Positions 33,579 to 42,190 of a stretch of 64,000 nucleotides of DNA are shown in pieces. The stretch's first letter is position 1. Every line of letters begins with the position of its first letter. The notes below the pieces were generated by a model. It was not told where the DNA came from. It ran no database searches and saw nothing but the letters and a program-made list of their open reading frames with translations. This DNA comes from Micromonospora okii. GTDB taxonomy: Bacteria; Actinomycetota; Actinomycetes; Mycobacteriales; Micromonosporaceae. The stretch covers positions 278,355 through 342,354 of the forward strand of contig NZ_BBZF01000019.1 of the NCBI RefSeq assembly GCF_020884795.1, in the 5' to 3' direction. Both the position numbers and the translations under genes were made by a program.

Positions 33579-34298
33579 ATGGCCAACGAGGTGACCGTTC
33601 CGCTGCTGCCCTGCGCGTCCATCGACGACATGGTCGCGTTCTACGCGGTGCTCGGCTTCCACACCACGCATCGGCAACGCAAGCCCAATCCCTACGTGGC
33701 ACTGCGGCGCGAGGACCTGCACCTGCACTTCTTCGAGCTGCCGGAGTTCGACCCGCAGCAGTCCTACGGCTCGTGCCTGGTGCTGACGCCGGACACGGGC
33801 GAGCTGTACCGGGCGTTCGCGGCGGGCATGCGGGCCGCCTACGGCAAGGTGCTGATCTCGGGCACGCCGCGCATGACCCGGCCCCGGGCGCGGAGGAACT
33901 CCGACGGGCTCAGCGGGTTCAGCGTCATCGACCCGGGAGGCAACTGGATCCGCGTGGTGCAGAGCGCGGCAGTCGGCCCGGCCCCTACGCCCGCGCCGGT
34001 CGGACGGCTCGCCAAAGCCCTCGCCAACGCCGTCGTGCAGGGGGATTCCCGGGGTGACCTCGCGCAGGCGGCCCGGATCCTGGACAGCGCCCTTGCCCGC
34101 GCCGAGGCCGGCGACGACCCGGCCGCGCTGGTGGAGGCCCTCGCCTACCGGGCCGAGGTGGCGGTGGCGCTGCACGACCCGGCGACGGCGGCGGAGATGC
34201 TGGCCCGCGTCGACCGCGTCGCGCTGAGCACGGGCGACGCCGAGCGGGCGTCGGCGGCGCTGCGGAACGCGGCCGACGTCGCGGCGGCCCTGGCGTAG
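33579..34298 (+). CDS. VOC/glyoxalase-fold protein with helical C-terminal extension
   Basis: 239 aa, ATG 33579. Residues 1-128 follow a single vicinal-oxygen-chelate module of the bleomycin-resistance type (PCASIDDMVAFYAVLGFHTT, LHLHFFEL, SGFSVIDPGGNWIRVV). Residues about 140-239 form an Ala-rich helical extension with paired-helix repeats (AQAARILDSALARAEAGDDP; ALVEALAYRAEVAVALHDPA), which is TPR-like. Dimeric VOC proteins bind drugs or metals; the extension may mediate protein contacts. Substrate unknown. Confidence 0.82.
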   Translation: MANEVTVPLLPCASIDDMVAFYAVLGFHTTHRQRKPNPYVALRREDLHLHFFELPEFDPQQSYGSCLVLTPDTGELYRAFAAGMRAAYGKVLISGTPRMTRPRARRNSDGLSGFSVIDPGGNWIRVVQSAAVGPAPTPAPVGRLAKALANAVVQGDSRGDLAQAARILDSALARAEAGDDPAALVEALAYRAEVAVALHDPATAAEMLARVDRVALSTGDAERASAALRNAADVAAALA

Positions 34299-34306
34299 AC
34301 GCTCCG

Positions 34307-34374
34307 GCCGGCAGCCACCGCCGCGTCGTGATCGCGGTCCACACGGCTACCCGTGATCGTCGGTGGCTGCCGGC
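34307..34374 (+). terminator. Inverted repeat after the VOC gene
   Basis: GCCGGCAGCCACCG (34307-34320) and CGGTGGCTGCCGGC (34361-34374) are perfect 14-bp arms around a 40-nt loop, beginning 8 nt after the stop. It may serve both this gene and the convergent exonuclease gene, whose stop is at 34520. Nothing else is seen in this gap. Confidence 0.5.
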
Positions 34375-34519
34375 AGCCCACCCGTTCGGGGAAAGTGTGG
34401 CCTCGTCGCGGCGTGGCGGCCCCTCGTCCGGGGAACGAGCACGATCTTGCGCGCCCGCCCCGATCCTGCGGCCCCTGCGCGGCGCCCCGGCACCGGCCGC
34501 CGACAGCGGCACCACTCGT

Positions 34520-35101
34520 CTAGACGGCTGTGGCCGTGACCGGCCAGGCTCCCCGGCCCAACAGATCGAGAACGAGTGCTGCGATGTTCCACGCGTCGTC
34601 CTCGCCGCGGTGATGTCGCCCCTCGAGCGGCAGCCCGGCGAGCTGTAGAGCGTGGTCCATGCCGGGTTTCTTGCGCAACCCGTACGCCGCGGCGAACACG
34701 GCCTTGGCGTTGGTGTGGGTGCGCTCCGTGGGATAGCCGAACGGATAGGCCACGCCGTCGGCCTGACTCTGCCGAGCAAACTGCCGACGGTCGTACTCGC
34801 CCCAGCTCGCCCAGGGGCGTTCCCCGGCCCCATGCTCCTCAACGAGCATCCGGCCCGCCTCGGCGAAGGTGACGCCCCGTTCCACCTCGGCTTGCGTCAG
34901 GCCGGTCAGTTCAGTGCAGAACCTGCTCACCATCGACCGGGCGGGGCGGACCACGATCCGGTGCCGGGACACGCGGCGGCGCGCCGCCACGTCCACGACG
35001 GTGAGGCCGATCTCGATGATCTCGTGCACGGAGCCGGGTGGTGGTTGTCCGTTCCAGCAGGTGGCTTCCACATCGATGACGTTCAGGAGGGCGGGGCGCA
35101 C
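34520..35101 (-). CDS. DEDDh 3'-5' exonuclease (ERI-1/DnaQ-like)
   Basis: 193 aa, GTG 35101. Exonuclease motifs are in order: LLNVIDVEATCW (Asp, Glu), ASWGEYDRRQFARQS (Asp) and HHRGEDDAWNIAALVLDLL (His, Asp). The ATCW form and a short domain without extra modules resemble ERI-1-like RNases or KapD-type exonucleases. It probably acts on single-stranded RNA or DNA. It starts inside a possible 56-aa gene and is close behind the GIY-YIG-like gene, suggesting one transcript. Confidence 0.85.
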   Translation of the reverse strand: MRPALLNVIDVEATCWNGQPPPGSVHEIIEIGLTVVDVAARRRVSRHRIVVRPARSMVSRFCTELTGLTQAEVERGVTFAEAGRMLVEEHGAGERPWASWGEYDRRQFARQSQADGVAYPFGYPTERTHTNAKAVFAAAYGLRKKPGMDHALQLAGLPLEGRHHRGEDDAWNIAALVLDLLGRGAWPVTATAV

Positions 35102-35253
35102 CGGTCGCCGTCGAGTCGGTCCAGGTGGTACAGAAGTGCGCGGATCTCCTCGGCTGCCGGGGAACCCAGCCCGTCCCGGCGGCTCACCCCGCCCAACAGG
35201 TCCCGCAGTTGCCGCCGCGCCTCGGCCACCTCGCCCACCCCGGCGGCGAGCAC
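35083..35253 (-). CDS. Possible small ORF between GIY-YIG-like and exonuclease genes
   Basis: GTG 35253 opens 56 codons (MLAAGVGEVAEARRQLRDLL ... LYHLDRLDGD) ending 35083, 19 nt into the exonuclease gene. It sits in the same frame as the GIY-YIG-like gene directly after its stop, so it could also be read-through sequence or a lost C-terminus. The predicted product is amphipathic helix. Coding status uncertain. Confidence 0.35.
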   Translation of the reverse strand: MLAAGVGEVAEARRQLRDLLGGVSRRDGLGSPAAEEIRALLYHLDRLDGDRCAPPS

Positions 35254-35292
35254 GGCGATGAGCTGCCGGGCCCGCCGCGTCGGTCTGCGGCG

Positions 35293-36240
35293 TCAGCGCC
35301 CGGTGAAGCGACCGGTGACGTCAACGCCGGTCGGCAGCATCTCTGCCAGGTCGACCGGCGTCGCGGCGCGTACCACCTCGGTGCCGACGCCGAAGCTGGC
35401 CGGCATCCGCCAGGTCCGCCAGAACCGCAGCGGCACCCCGGCCTCCCGCTTGTGTCGCTTGAGGTCTGCCTCGGCCGCGATCACGTCGGCGTGCCGGCCC
35501 TGCAGCACCTGCACCGCGACGGCGCCGGCGGCGAGGTGGGTGCGGACCCGGCGGTCGCCGCCGACGCCGAACTTCAGCACGCCCCGGTGCCGCACCAGGT
35601 AGAGCAGGTAGGGCGTGTCCCGCAGGGCCTCGAACGACCTGCCGCCCGGGCCGGGCGCGCACGAGGCGCAGCGGCCGGAGCCCAGCTTCTGCACCGTCCC
35701 GCACGCGTCGTGCACGCCCCAGGTGCCGTGGGACGCGGCCTGGCGGCGTTCGCCGTACCAGGGAAGCCCGTGCACGTCCCCGGCGAGCACGGTCCACCCC
35801 TCGCGGTCGTGGCGCGCGAGCGCGGCGGTCAACGCGTGGGCCGCGACGAACTCGGCCGCGACGCGCACCGGCACGGGCTCGTCCGGGGCCAGGGCGGCGA
35901 ACGCGCGTACCTCGCCGGCCAGCGCTGGATCGGCCGGCAGGCCCGCCAGCAGCCGTTCCCCCGCAGCGAGGGCCAGCCCCGCCGAGCGGTCGTCGAGGCA
36001 GACGTGGCACCGGGTCCGCCAGGACGCCCGGCAGACCCGGAGCGTGGCGCAGCGGCGACACCGGTGGATGACGACCCCGCTGCCCGCAGGCGCGAGGCCG
36101 GTCGGCTCCACCTGCCGGGCGGCGAGGTCGGCGCACGGTGGGCAGTGCACGAACCAGGCGGTGTCCCTTCCCCGGCACGCAGAGCCCGCCCGCCCCCGGA
36201 CGGGCTGACCGCAGTTGACGCAGGGACGCTGTTCGTCCAT
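35293..36240 (-). CDS. GIY-YIG-like protein with N-terminal zinc-binding region
   Basis: 315 aa, ATG 36240. The N-terminal 90 residues are Cys-rich (CVNCGQPVRGRAGSAC; CPPCADLAARQ; CRRCATLRVC; CHVC), compatible with two zinc ribbons. A further Cys cluster CGTVQKLGSGRCASC lies mid-protein. Residues about 215-275 have the pattern of a GIY-YIG fold (YLLYLVRHRGVLKFGVGG, then HLAAGAVAVQVLQGRHADV, AEADLKRHKREAG) with the late Glu. It may be a structure-specific nuclease or a DNA-binding relative; active-site residues cannot be verified by eye. Confidence 0.65.
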   Translation of the reverse strand: MDEQRPCVNCGQPVRGRAGSACRGRDTAWFVHCPPCADLAARQVEPTGLAPAGSGVVIHRCRRCATLRVCRASWRTRCHVCLDDRSAGLALAAGERLLAGLPADPALAGEVRAFAALAPDEPVPVRVAAEFVAAHALTAALARHDREGWTVLAGDVHGLPWYGERRQAASHGTWGVHDACGTVQKLGSGRCASCAPGPGGRSFEALRDTPYLLYLVRHRGVLKFGVGGDRRVRTHLAAGAVAVQVLQGRHADVIAAEADLKRHKREAGVPLRFWRTWRMPASFGVGTEVVRAATPVDLAEMLPTGVDVTGRFTGR

Positions 36241-36407
36241 TGTGCCTCGTCTCCCGGACGGGTAGGGGTAACCGACGGTGCCCGGGGCATCCGGATGCCG
36301 GGTGGGGTGTTCGCCGCCCGGCGAACGGCGGTAACCTTGCGGCCCATCATGCCCGCATCGCGATCCCGCGTGGGCCCGAGATCGCCGATGGTATGGAGGA
36401 TGCCGGA

Positions 36408-37772
36408 ATGTCCACCGGGGAATCTTTCGCGGTGCGCCACGACACGGCCCCTCGGCCGAACTTCGAGCAGGCGCGGCGCGGCTACGACAAGCGGCAGGTC
36501 GACCAGTACGTCGAGCACGTCGTCGCCAGCATGTCGACGCTGGCGGGCGAGCGGGACCGGGCGCAGCACCAGTTGCGCAACCTGACGTTGCAGTTCCAGC
36601 AGCTCCAGGCGGAGGTGACCGAGCTGCGCCAGCGCCCGCCGGCGCAGGTGGACCGGGCGTCGTTCCGGGACCTGGGGCCGATGGTGGACCAGATCCTCGC
36701 GCTGGCCGAGAAGCAGGCGGCGGCGATCGCCGAGACCGCCGCGCAGCAGGCCGGCGAGTTGCAGGCCGAGGCGGAGCGGCTGCTGGTGCAGTCGCGCGAC
36801 CACGCGGCGCAGGCGCTCCAGGACCTGGAGGCGGAGCTGTCGGCGCGCCGCGCCGAGCACGAGAAGACGTACGAGGAGCGCCGCGCGGCGGCCGAGGCGC
36901 AGCTCGCCGACATCCAGGAGCTGGTGGAGCAGCTCCGGGTGGAGGGCGAGGCCGCGCACGAGCACGCCCAGCAGGAGGCGAAGCGGATCAACGAGCTGAC
37001 CGCCCAGCAGGTGGAGCAGGCGCGGGCGGCGGCCGAGGCGTTGACCAAGGCGGCGCGGACGCAGATCCAGCAGGAGGTTCAGGCGGCGCGCGCACAGAGC
37101 CAGCAGGAGCTGACCCAGTGGCGGGTCAACGTGGAGCGCGAGATCAACGAGCGGCGGGCCGCCGCCGAGCAGGAGCTGGCCGAGTACCGGGCGGCGGCCG
37201 AGCGGGACGTGGCCGGCCAGTTGACCGCCGCCGAGCAGAAAATCGCGACGCTGATCGCCGAGGCGCAGCAGTACTCGACCGAGGTGCGCAAGCGCGCCGA
37301 CGAGCAGGCCGAGGCGCACCAGGAGCAGCTCACGGCCGTCCAGCAGGAGGTCGGCGGCCAGCGGCAGGCGCTGGCGCAGTTGCACGGGGAGCTGGAGACC
37401 GCCCAGCAGCAGCTCGCCCAGATCCGTCAGGACGGCGCCACGGTGGAGCGCGAGTTCACCCAGTTGCAGCAGAGCCTCGCCGAGGTCCGGCAGGAGCTGG
37501 CGGTCGAGGCGAACCGCCTGGAGGAGGCGCGTACGGCGGCCGACCAGGCCGAGCGGCACGCCAAGGACGTGCGGGCCCGGGTGCAGCGGGAGGCGAAGCG
37601 GGTCGCGGATCTGGCCGCCGCCGCGGTGATGGCCGCCGCGGCGGGCGGGTCGGAGACCGCCGAGTTCCCGACGGTGGCGGCCCGCCAGGAGGCCGACCGC
37701 CCGGCCCCGCAGCACCGCGACCACCCGGAGGAGTTCCCCGTTCCCTCCCCCGCCCACGCTCCCGCCTCCTGA
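36408..37772 (+). CDS. DivIVA-headed coiled-coil protein (Scy/FilP-like cell polarity factor)
   Basis: 454 aa. ATG 36408 is chosen because GGAGGA lies seven bases upstream; the frame is open further back. A DivIVA-type N-terminal segment (RRGYDKRQVDQYVEHVV, residues 20-40) leads into almost continuous coiled coil to about residue 400, very rich in Gln, Glu and Ala (AEQELAEYRAAAERDVAGQL; HGELETAQQQLAQIRQD). The tail is Pro-rich. Such proteins organise polar growth or act as cytoskeletal scaffolds in actinobacteria. Monocistronic, ending at a large intergenic hairpin. Confidence 0.85.
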   Translation: MSTGESFAVRHDTAPRPNFEQARRGYDKRQVDQYVEHVVASMSTLAGERDRAQHQLRNLTLQFQQLQAEVTELRQRPPAQVDRASFRDLGPMVDQILALAEKQAAAIAETAAQQAGELQAEAERLLVQSRDHAAQALQDLEAELSARRAEHEKTYEERRAAAEAQLADIQELVEQLRVEGEAAHEHAQQEAKRINELTAQQVEQARAAAEALTKAARTQIQQEVQAARAQSQQELTQWRVNVEREINERRAAAEQELAEYRAAAERDVAGQLTAAEQKIATLIAEAQQYSTEVRKRADEQAEAHQEQLTAVQQEVGGQRQALAQLHGELETAQQQLAQIRQDGATVEREFTQLQQSLAEVRQELAVEANRLEEARTAADQAERHAKDVRARVQREAKRVADLAAAAVMAAAAGGSETAEFPTVAARQEADRPAPQHRDHPEEFPVPSPAHAPAS

Positions 37773-37796
37773 CCCCCGCCCCACTCTTTTCCTCCC

Positions 37797-37895
37797 TCAC
37801 CCCGCTCCGAGATCCGGGCAACTTCACCGAAGATGCCGGGTCGCGGCGCGACGGGGCAGCATCTTCACCGAAGTTGCGCGGCTCTCGGAGCGGAG
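37797..37895. terminator. Large imperfect inverted repeat between convergent genes
   Basis: Arms of nearly 50 bp meet at about 37846: CCCGCTCCGAGA, GCAACTTC, GAAGATGC and GTCGCG on the left are mirrored in order by CGCGAC, GCATCTTC, GAAGTTGC and TCTCGGAGCGG on the right, with short mismatched patches. It lies between the coiled-coil gene and the sugar-binding-protein gene, whose stops face each other, so a bidirectional terminator is likely. The size and nested symmetry (CTTCACCGAAG occurs in both arms) also fit a dispersed palindromic repeat. Confidence 0.6.
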
Positions 37896-37930
37896 TGGGG
37901 TGGGATGGGGTGGGGTGGGTGGGACGGGGG

Positions 37931-39031
37931 TTATCTGGTCAGGGGGGCGAGCTTCGGGTCGTCGGCGTACGCCTCGGCGGCGTTGGCCTTGGTGACGGCG
38001 ACCGGCGGGAGCAGGTACGTGTCGACGACCTTGCTGCCGTTGTCGTAGGACTTGGTGTCGTTCACCTCGGGGGTCTGTCCGGCCTGGAGGGCCTTGACCA
38101 TGGCGATGGTCTGCCGGACCAGGTTCCGGGTGTCCTTGTTGATCGTCATGTACTGCTCGCCGGCCATGATGGAGCGGACCGACTCGACCTCGGAGTCCTG
38201 GCCGGTGACGACCGGGATCTTCTTGCCGGCGCCCTTGACCGAGGTGATGATCGCGCGGGCCAGGGTGTCGTTCGGGGAGAGGACGCCGTCGAGCTCCCGG
38301 TTGCCGTAGGTCGAGGTCAGGAGCTGGTCCATGCGGGCCTGCGCGCCCTCGGCCTTCCAGCCCTGGATGGCGGTCTGCTTCACGTCGGTCTGCTTCGAGG
38401 CGACGACGACGGTGCCCTTGTCGATCTCCGGCTTGAGCACGTCCATCGCCCCGTTGAAGAAGACGCCGGCGTTGTTGTCGTCGGGTGAGCCGGAGAAGAG
38501 CTCGATGTGGTACGGGCCGTTTGGCTTCCTGGCCTTCAGGCCGTCCAGCAGGGCCCGGCCCTGGAGCTGGCCGACCTTGAAGTTGTCGAAGGCGACGTAG
38601 TAGTCGAGGTCCGGGGTGTTGGTGATGAGCCGGTCGTAGGCGATGACCTTCGCGCCGGCCTGGTGCGCGGCGGCGACCTGGGTGGAGAGCTGCGCGGCGT
38701 CGGTCGCGCCGATGACGATGACCTTGGCGCCCTTGGTGATCATGGCGGTGATCTGCGCCTGCTGGTCGGCGACCGTGGTCGACGCGCCCGCGTACTGCAC
38801 GTCGCTGGCGAAGCCGGCCTCGGTGAGGCCGTTGGTGAACAGGTCTCCGGCGAGGACCCAGTTCTCCGAGGTCTTGGCCGGCAATGCCACGCCGATCAGG
38901 GCGTTGGCCGCGAAGCCCTTGGCGTTGCCGTCCGAGCCGCCGGGCTCCTCCTCGCGGCCGGAGCCGCAGGCGGTCAGCGCCAGCGCCGCGATGACGCCGA
39001 CGGCCACCGACTTGCCGAGAAAGTTGCGCAT
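37931..39031 (-). CDS. Monosaccharide ABC transporter substrate-binding lipoprotein (xylose/multiple-sugar type)
   Basis: 366 aa, ATG 39031. Signal MRNFLGKSVAVGVIAALALT ends in lipobox LTACG. The mature part is a periplasmic-binding-protein-1 fold: GVALPAKTSENWVLAG, GAKVIVIGATDAAQLSTQVA, GAKVIAYDRLITNTPDLDYY (the YDRLI motif of XylF/ChvE), GVLSPNDTLARAII and PVVTGQDSEVESVRSI. ChvE/XylF-like receptors bind xylose, glucose or arabinose. It is the last gene of the ATPase > permease > receptor operon. Confidence 0.92.
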   Translation of the reverse strand: MRNFLGKSVAVGVIAALALTACGSGREEEPGGSDGNAKGFAANALIGVALPAKTSENWVLAGDLFTNGLTEAGFASDVQYAGASTTVADQQAQITAMITKGAKVIVIGATDAAQLSTQVAAAHQAGAKVIAYDRLITNTPDLDYYVAFDNFKVGQLQGRALLDGLKARKPNGPYHIELFSGSPDDNNAGVFFNGAMDVLKPEIDKGTVVVASKQTDVKQTAIQGWKAEGAQARMDQLLTSTYGNRELDGVLSPNDTLARAIITSVKGAGKKIPVVTGQDSEVESVRSIMAGEQYMTINKDTRNLVRQTIAMVKALQAGQTPEVNDTKSYDNGSKVVDTYLLPPVAVTKANAAEAYADDPKLAPLTR

Positions 39032-39087
39032 GAGCGGTAGTGCCCTTCTCTGCGGGGGAGGTACGGGGTGTGCGGGGGCGGCGCGCG

Positions 39088-40380
39088 TCAGCCGGGAACC
39101 TTGGTGACGGCCGGCGCGCGCTGCGCCTCCGGCGCCGCCGGGGTGGGGGTGTCCCGGCGGAGCGACCGGGTGAGGCCGCCGATGACGGAGAACCGCCCCT
39201 GGCGCTTGTTGTAGACGTCGAGCGCGACGGCCAGCAGCAGCACCAGGCCCTTGATGATCTGGACCCGGTCGGTGCCGACGCCCAGCAGTTGCAGGCCGTT
39301 GTTGAGCACGGCCATGACCAGGCCGCCGACGATCGAGCCGCTGATGGTCCCGATGCCGCCGGAGACGGCCGCGCCGCCGATGAAGACCGCGGCGATGGCG
39401 TCCAGCTCCCAGCCGTTGCCGTCCTGCGGGCCGGAGGCCGCCGAACGGGCCACGAAGATCATGCCGGCCAGCGCCGCCAGGACGGACATGTTCGTCATGA
39501 CGAGGAAGTTGACCCGCCTGAGCTTGACGCCGGAGAGCTCGGCGGCCCGGGAGTTGCCGCCCACGGCGTAGATGTGCCGGCCGCCGGCGGTGTTGCGGGT
39601 GTAGAAGGAGTAGGCGAGGACCAGCGCCACGAGGATGATGCCGGAGACCGGGAAGCTCGTGCCGACGCGCCCGCTGGCGAAGCGCAGCGAGGCGAAGACG
39701 ATCGCCCCGACCATCACGGCGAGGCGGAGGATCGAGATCCACGTCGGCGTCGGGTCGGCGGCCATCTCCCGGCGCGTCCTGCGCGCCCGCACCTCCCGCC
39801 AGGCGACGGCGGCGCACGCGGCCAGGCCCAGCAGCAGCGTCAGGTTGTTGTAGCCGGTGTTCGGCCCGACCTCGGGCAGGAACCCGGCGCCGATCACCCG
39901 GAAGCCCTCGGGCACCGGGATGGTGTCGGCGTTGCCGATGAACTGGTTGCCGCCCCGGAAGAGCAGCATGCCCGCCAGGGTGACGATGAACGCCGGCACG
40001 CCGACGTAGGCGACCCAGAAGCCCTGCCAGGCGCCGATGGCCGCGCCGATCAGCAGGCCGAAGGCGACGGCGGCGGGCCAGGGCAGCGACCAGTCCGACA
40101 TCGACTTGGCGACCAGGATGCCGGCGAACGCGGCGACCGAGCCGACCGACAGGTCGATGTGCCCGGCGACGATCACCATGAGCATGCCGATGGCGAGGAT
40201 GAGGATGTAGGAGTTCTGCTGGAACAGGGCGATCAGGTTGTCCGACCGCAGGGTCAGGCCGTCGGTGAGGATCTGGAACAGGACGACGATCGCGACCAGC
40301 GTGAAGATCATCCCGAACTGGCGGGCGTTGGAGGTGGTGCCTCCGAAGAGGTTCTTCCGGAGATCCTTGGCTCGGCTCAT
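39088..40380 (-). CDS. Sugar ABC transporter permease (XylH/GguB type)
   Basis: 430 aa with about ten membrane segments, ATG 40380 overlapping the ATPase TGA by 4 nt. Family signatures are LAIGMLMVIVAGHIDLSVGS, VGVPAFIVTLAGMLLFRGGN, YAVGGNSRAAELSGVKLRRV and GGAAVSGGIGTISGSIVGGL. A cytoplasmic loop of about 45 charged residues (REVRARRTRREMAADP) splits the middle, as in XylH-like long permeases. The C-terminal tail is Pro/Ala rich. Confidence 0.93.
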   Translation of the reverse strand: MSRAKDLRKNLFGGTTSNARQFGMIFTLVAIVVLFQILTDGLTLRSDNLIALFQQNSYILILAIGMLMVIVAGHIDLSVGSVAAFAGILVAKSMSDWSLPWPAAVAFGLLIGAAIGAWQGFWVAYVGVPAFIVTLAGMLLFRGGNQFIGNADTIPVPEGFRVIGAGFLPEVGPNTGYNNLTLLLGLAACAAVAWREVRARRTRREMAADPTPTWISILRLAVMVGAIVFASLRFASGRVGTSFPVSGIILVALVLAYSFYTRNTAGGRHIYAVGGNSRAAELSGVKLRRVNFLVMTNMSVLAALAGMIFVARSAASGPQDGNGWELDAIAAVFIGGAAVSGGIGTISGSIVGGLVMAVLNNGLQLLGVGTDRVQIIKGLVLLLAVALDVYNKRQGRFSVIGGLTRSLRRDTPTPAAPEAQRAPAVTKVPG

Positions 40381-41924
40381 CGTGGCTGCGTCCTCTTCGT
40401 CGAGGTCATCCGCTTCATGAGGGTCTCCGGGTCCGCGTGCTCGCGGGCGATCTCGCCCGTGATGGCGCCCTCGCACACGGTGTAGATGCGGTCGCAGAGC
40501 CCGATCAGCTCGGGCAGCTCCGAGGAGATGACGACGACGCCCCTGCCCTGGTCGGCGAGGCGCTGGATGACGCCGTAGATCTCGTACTTCGCGCCCACGT
40601 CGATGCCGCGCGTCGGCTCGTCGAGGATCAGCAGGTCCGGGTCGGTGAACATCCACTTCGCCAGGACGACCTTCTGCTGGTTGCCGCCGGAGAGCCTGGA
40701 GACGCCCTCGTCGACCGTCGGCGCCTTGATCCGCAGCTCCCGGCGGTACGACTCGGCCGCCCGGTGCTCCGCCACCGCGTCGAGCACGCCGCGCCGGGTG
40801 ACCTTGGCGAGCTTGGCGGCGACCGTGGAGGCCTTGATGTCGTCGAGCAGGTTCAGGCCGATCGCCTTGCGGTCCTCGCTGACGTACGCGAGCCGGTGGG
40901 CGATCGCGTCCGCCACCGACCTCAGCACGATCTGCCTGCCGTCCTTGACGATCGTGCCCGACTCGTACACCCCGTAGGAGCGGCCGAAGACGCTCATGGC
41001 GAGTTCGGTGCGGCCCGCGCCCATCAGCCCGGCGAAGCCGACGATCTCGCCGCGCCGTACGACGAAGCTCTCGTTCCTACAGACCCTGCGCTCGGCGGAG
41101 ATGGGGTGCCGGACGGTCCAGTCGCGGACCTCGAAGAAGACCTCGCCGATGCGCGGGGTGCGGTCGGGGAAGCGGCTGCCCAGCTCGCGGCCGACCATGC
41201 CCCGCACGATCCGGTCCTCGTCGACGCCGTCGGCCCGCACGTCGAGCGTCTCGACGGTGCGGCCGTCGCGCAGGATGGTGATCCGGTCGGCGATCGCCTC
41301 GATCTCGTTGAGCTTGTGCGAGATCATGATGGAGGTGACGCCGCGCGAGCGGAAGCCGCGCAGCAGGTCCAGCAGGTGCCGGGAGTCGGCCTCGTTCAGC
41401 GCGGCGGTGGGCTCGTCGAGGATGAGCAGCCGCACGTCCTTGGCGAACGCCTTGGCGATCTCCACGAGCTGCTGCTTGCCGACCCCGATGTCCTTGACCA
41501 GGGTGTCCGGGTCCTCGTGGAGGCCGACGCGGGCCATCAGCTCCACGGCCCTGCGGTTGGCGAGCCGCCAGTCGATCGCGCCGCGCCGGCGGGGCTCGTT
41601 GCCGAGGAAGATGTTCTCGGTGATCGACATGTCCGGGACGAGCGCGAGCTCCTGGTGGATGATCACGATGCCCGCGCCCTCGCTGGCGCGGATGTCGGCG
41701 AAGCGGGTCTCCGCGCCCCGGTAGACGATCCGGCCGTCGTAGCTGCCGTGCGGGTGGACCCCGCTGAGCACCTTCATCAGCGTGGACTTGCCGGCGCCGT
41801 TCTCACCGCAGATCGCGTGGATCTCGCCGGCCCGCACCACCAGGTTGACGTCGGCCAGGGCCTTGACGCCGGGGAACTCCTTGGTGATGGAGCGCATCTC
41901 CAGCAGGACGGGCGCGTCGCTCAT
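40377..41924 (-). CDS. Sugar ABC transporter ATP-binding protein (XylG/GguA type)
   Basis: 515-aa tandem ATPase. The first half has Walker A GENGAGKST, signature-region VGKQQLVEIAKAF and Walker B LLILDEPTAAL. The second half has the degenerate Walker A GLMGAGRTELA, signature LSGGNQQKVVLAKWM and Walker B LLILDEPTRGIDVG. ATG 41924 gives MSDAPVLLEMRSITKEFPGV. First gene of the importer operon; the 266-nt gap to the divergent STM4015-type gene should carry both promoters but I see no clear operator. Confidence 0.94.
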   Translation of the reverse strand: MSDAPVLLEMRSITKEFPGVKALADVNLVVRAGEIHAICGENGAGKSTLMKVLSGVHPHGSYDGRIVYRGAETRFADIRASEGAGIVIIHQELALVPDMSITENIFLGNEPRRRGAIDWRLANRRAVELMARVGLHEDPDTLVKDIGVGKQQLVEIAKAFAKDVRLLILDEPTAALNEADSRHLLDLLRGFRSRGVTSIMISHKLNEIEAIADRITILRDGRTVETLDVRADGVDEDRIVRGMVGRELGSRFPDRTPRIGEVFFEVRDWTVRHPISAERRVCRNESFVVRRGEIVGFAGLMGAGRTELAMSVFGRSYGVYESGTIVKDGRQIVLRSVADAIAHRLAYVSEDRKAIGLNLLDDIKASTVAAKLAKVTRRGVLDAVAEHRAAESYRRELRIKAPTVDEGVSRLSGGNQQKVVLAKWMFTDPDLLILDEPTRGIDVGAKYEIYGVIQRLADQGRGVVVISSELPELIGLCDRIYTVCEGAITGEIAREHADPETLMKRMTSTKRTQPR

Positions 41925-42190
41925 CGTTCGCACCAGCTCGCCAACGCCATCTACGCCTCCGAAGTGGACGTGATTCTCGCTCGGATTTGTTGGTGGGGGC
42001 AACGTATTCCGCCGAACGGCCGACCGCAAGCGCTCCGGCACAAGTGAGGGGTCGACGATCGGTGACCCGGCCGTGACCACCCGTGCGAGCTGGGCGTTCC
42101 GCCGGATCGACGGCGCTCGCCGGTGATCTTCATGTCGGTACGGGCTGCTACGGTCGCGCCGCCGCTGCACCAGTCGAGTCGGAGGTAGGC

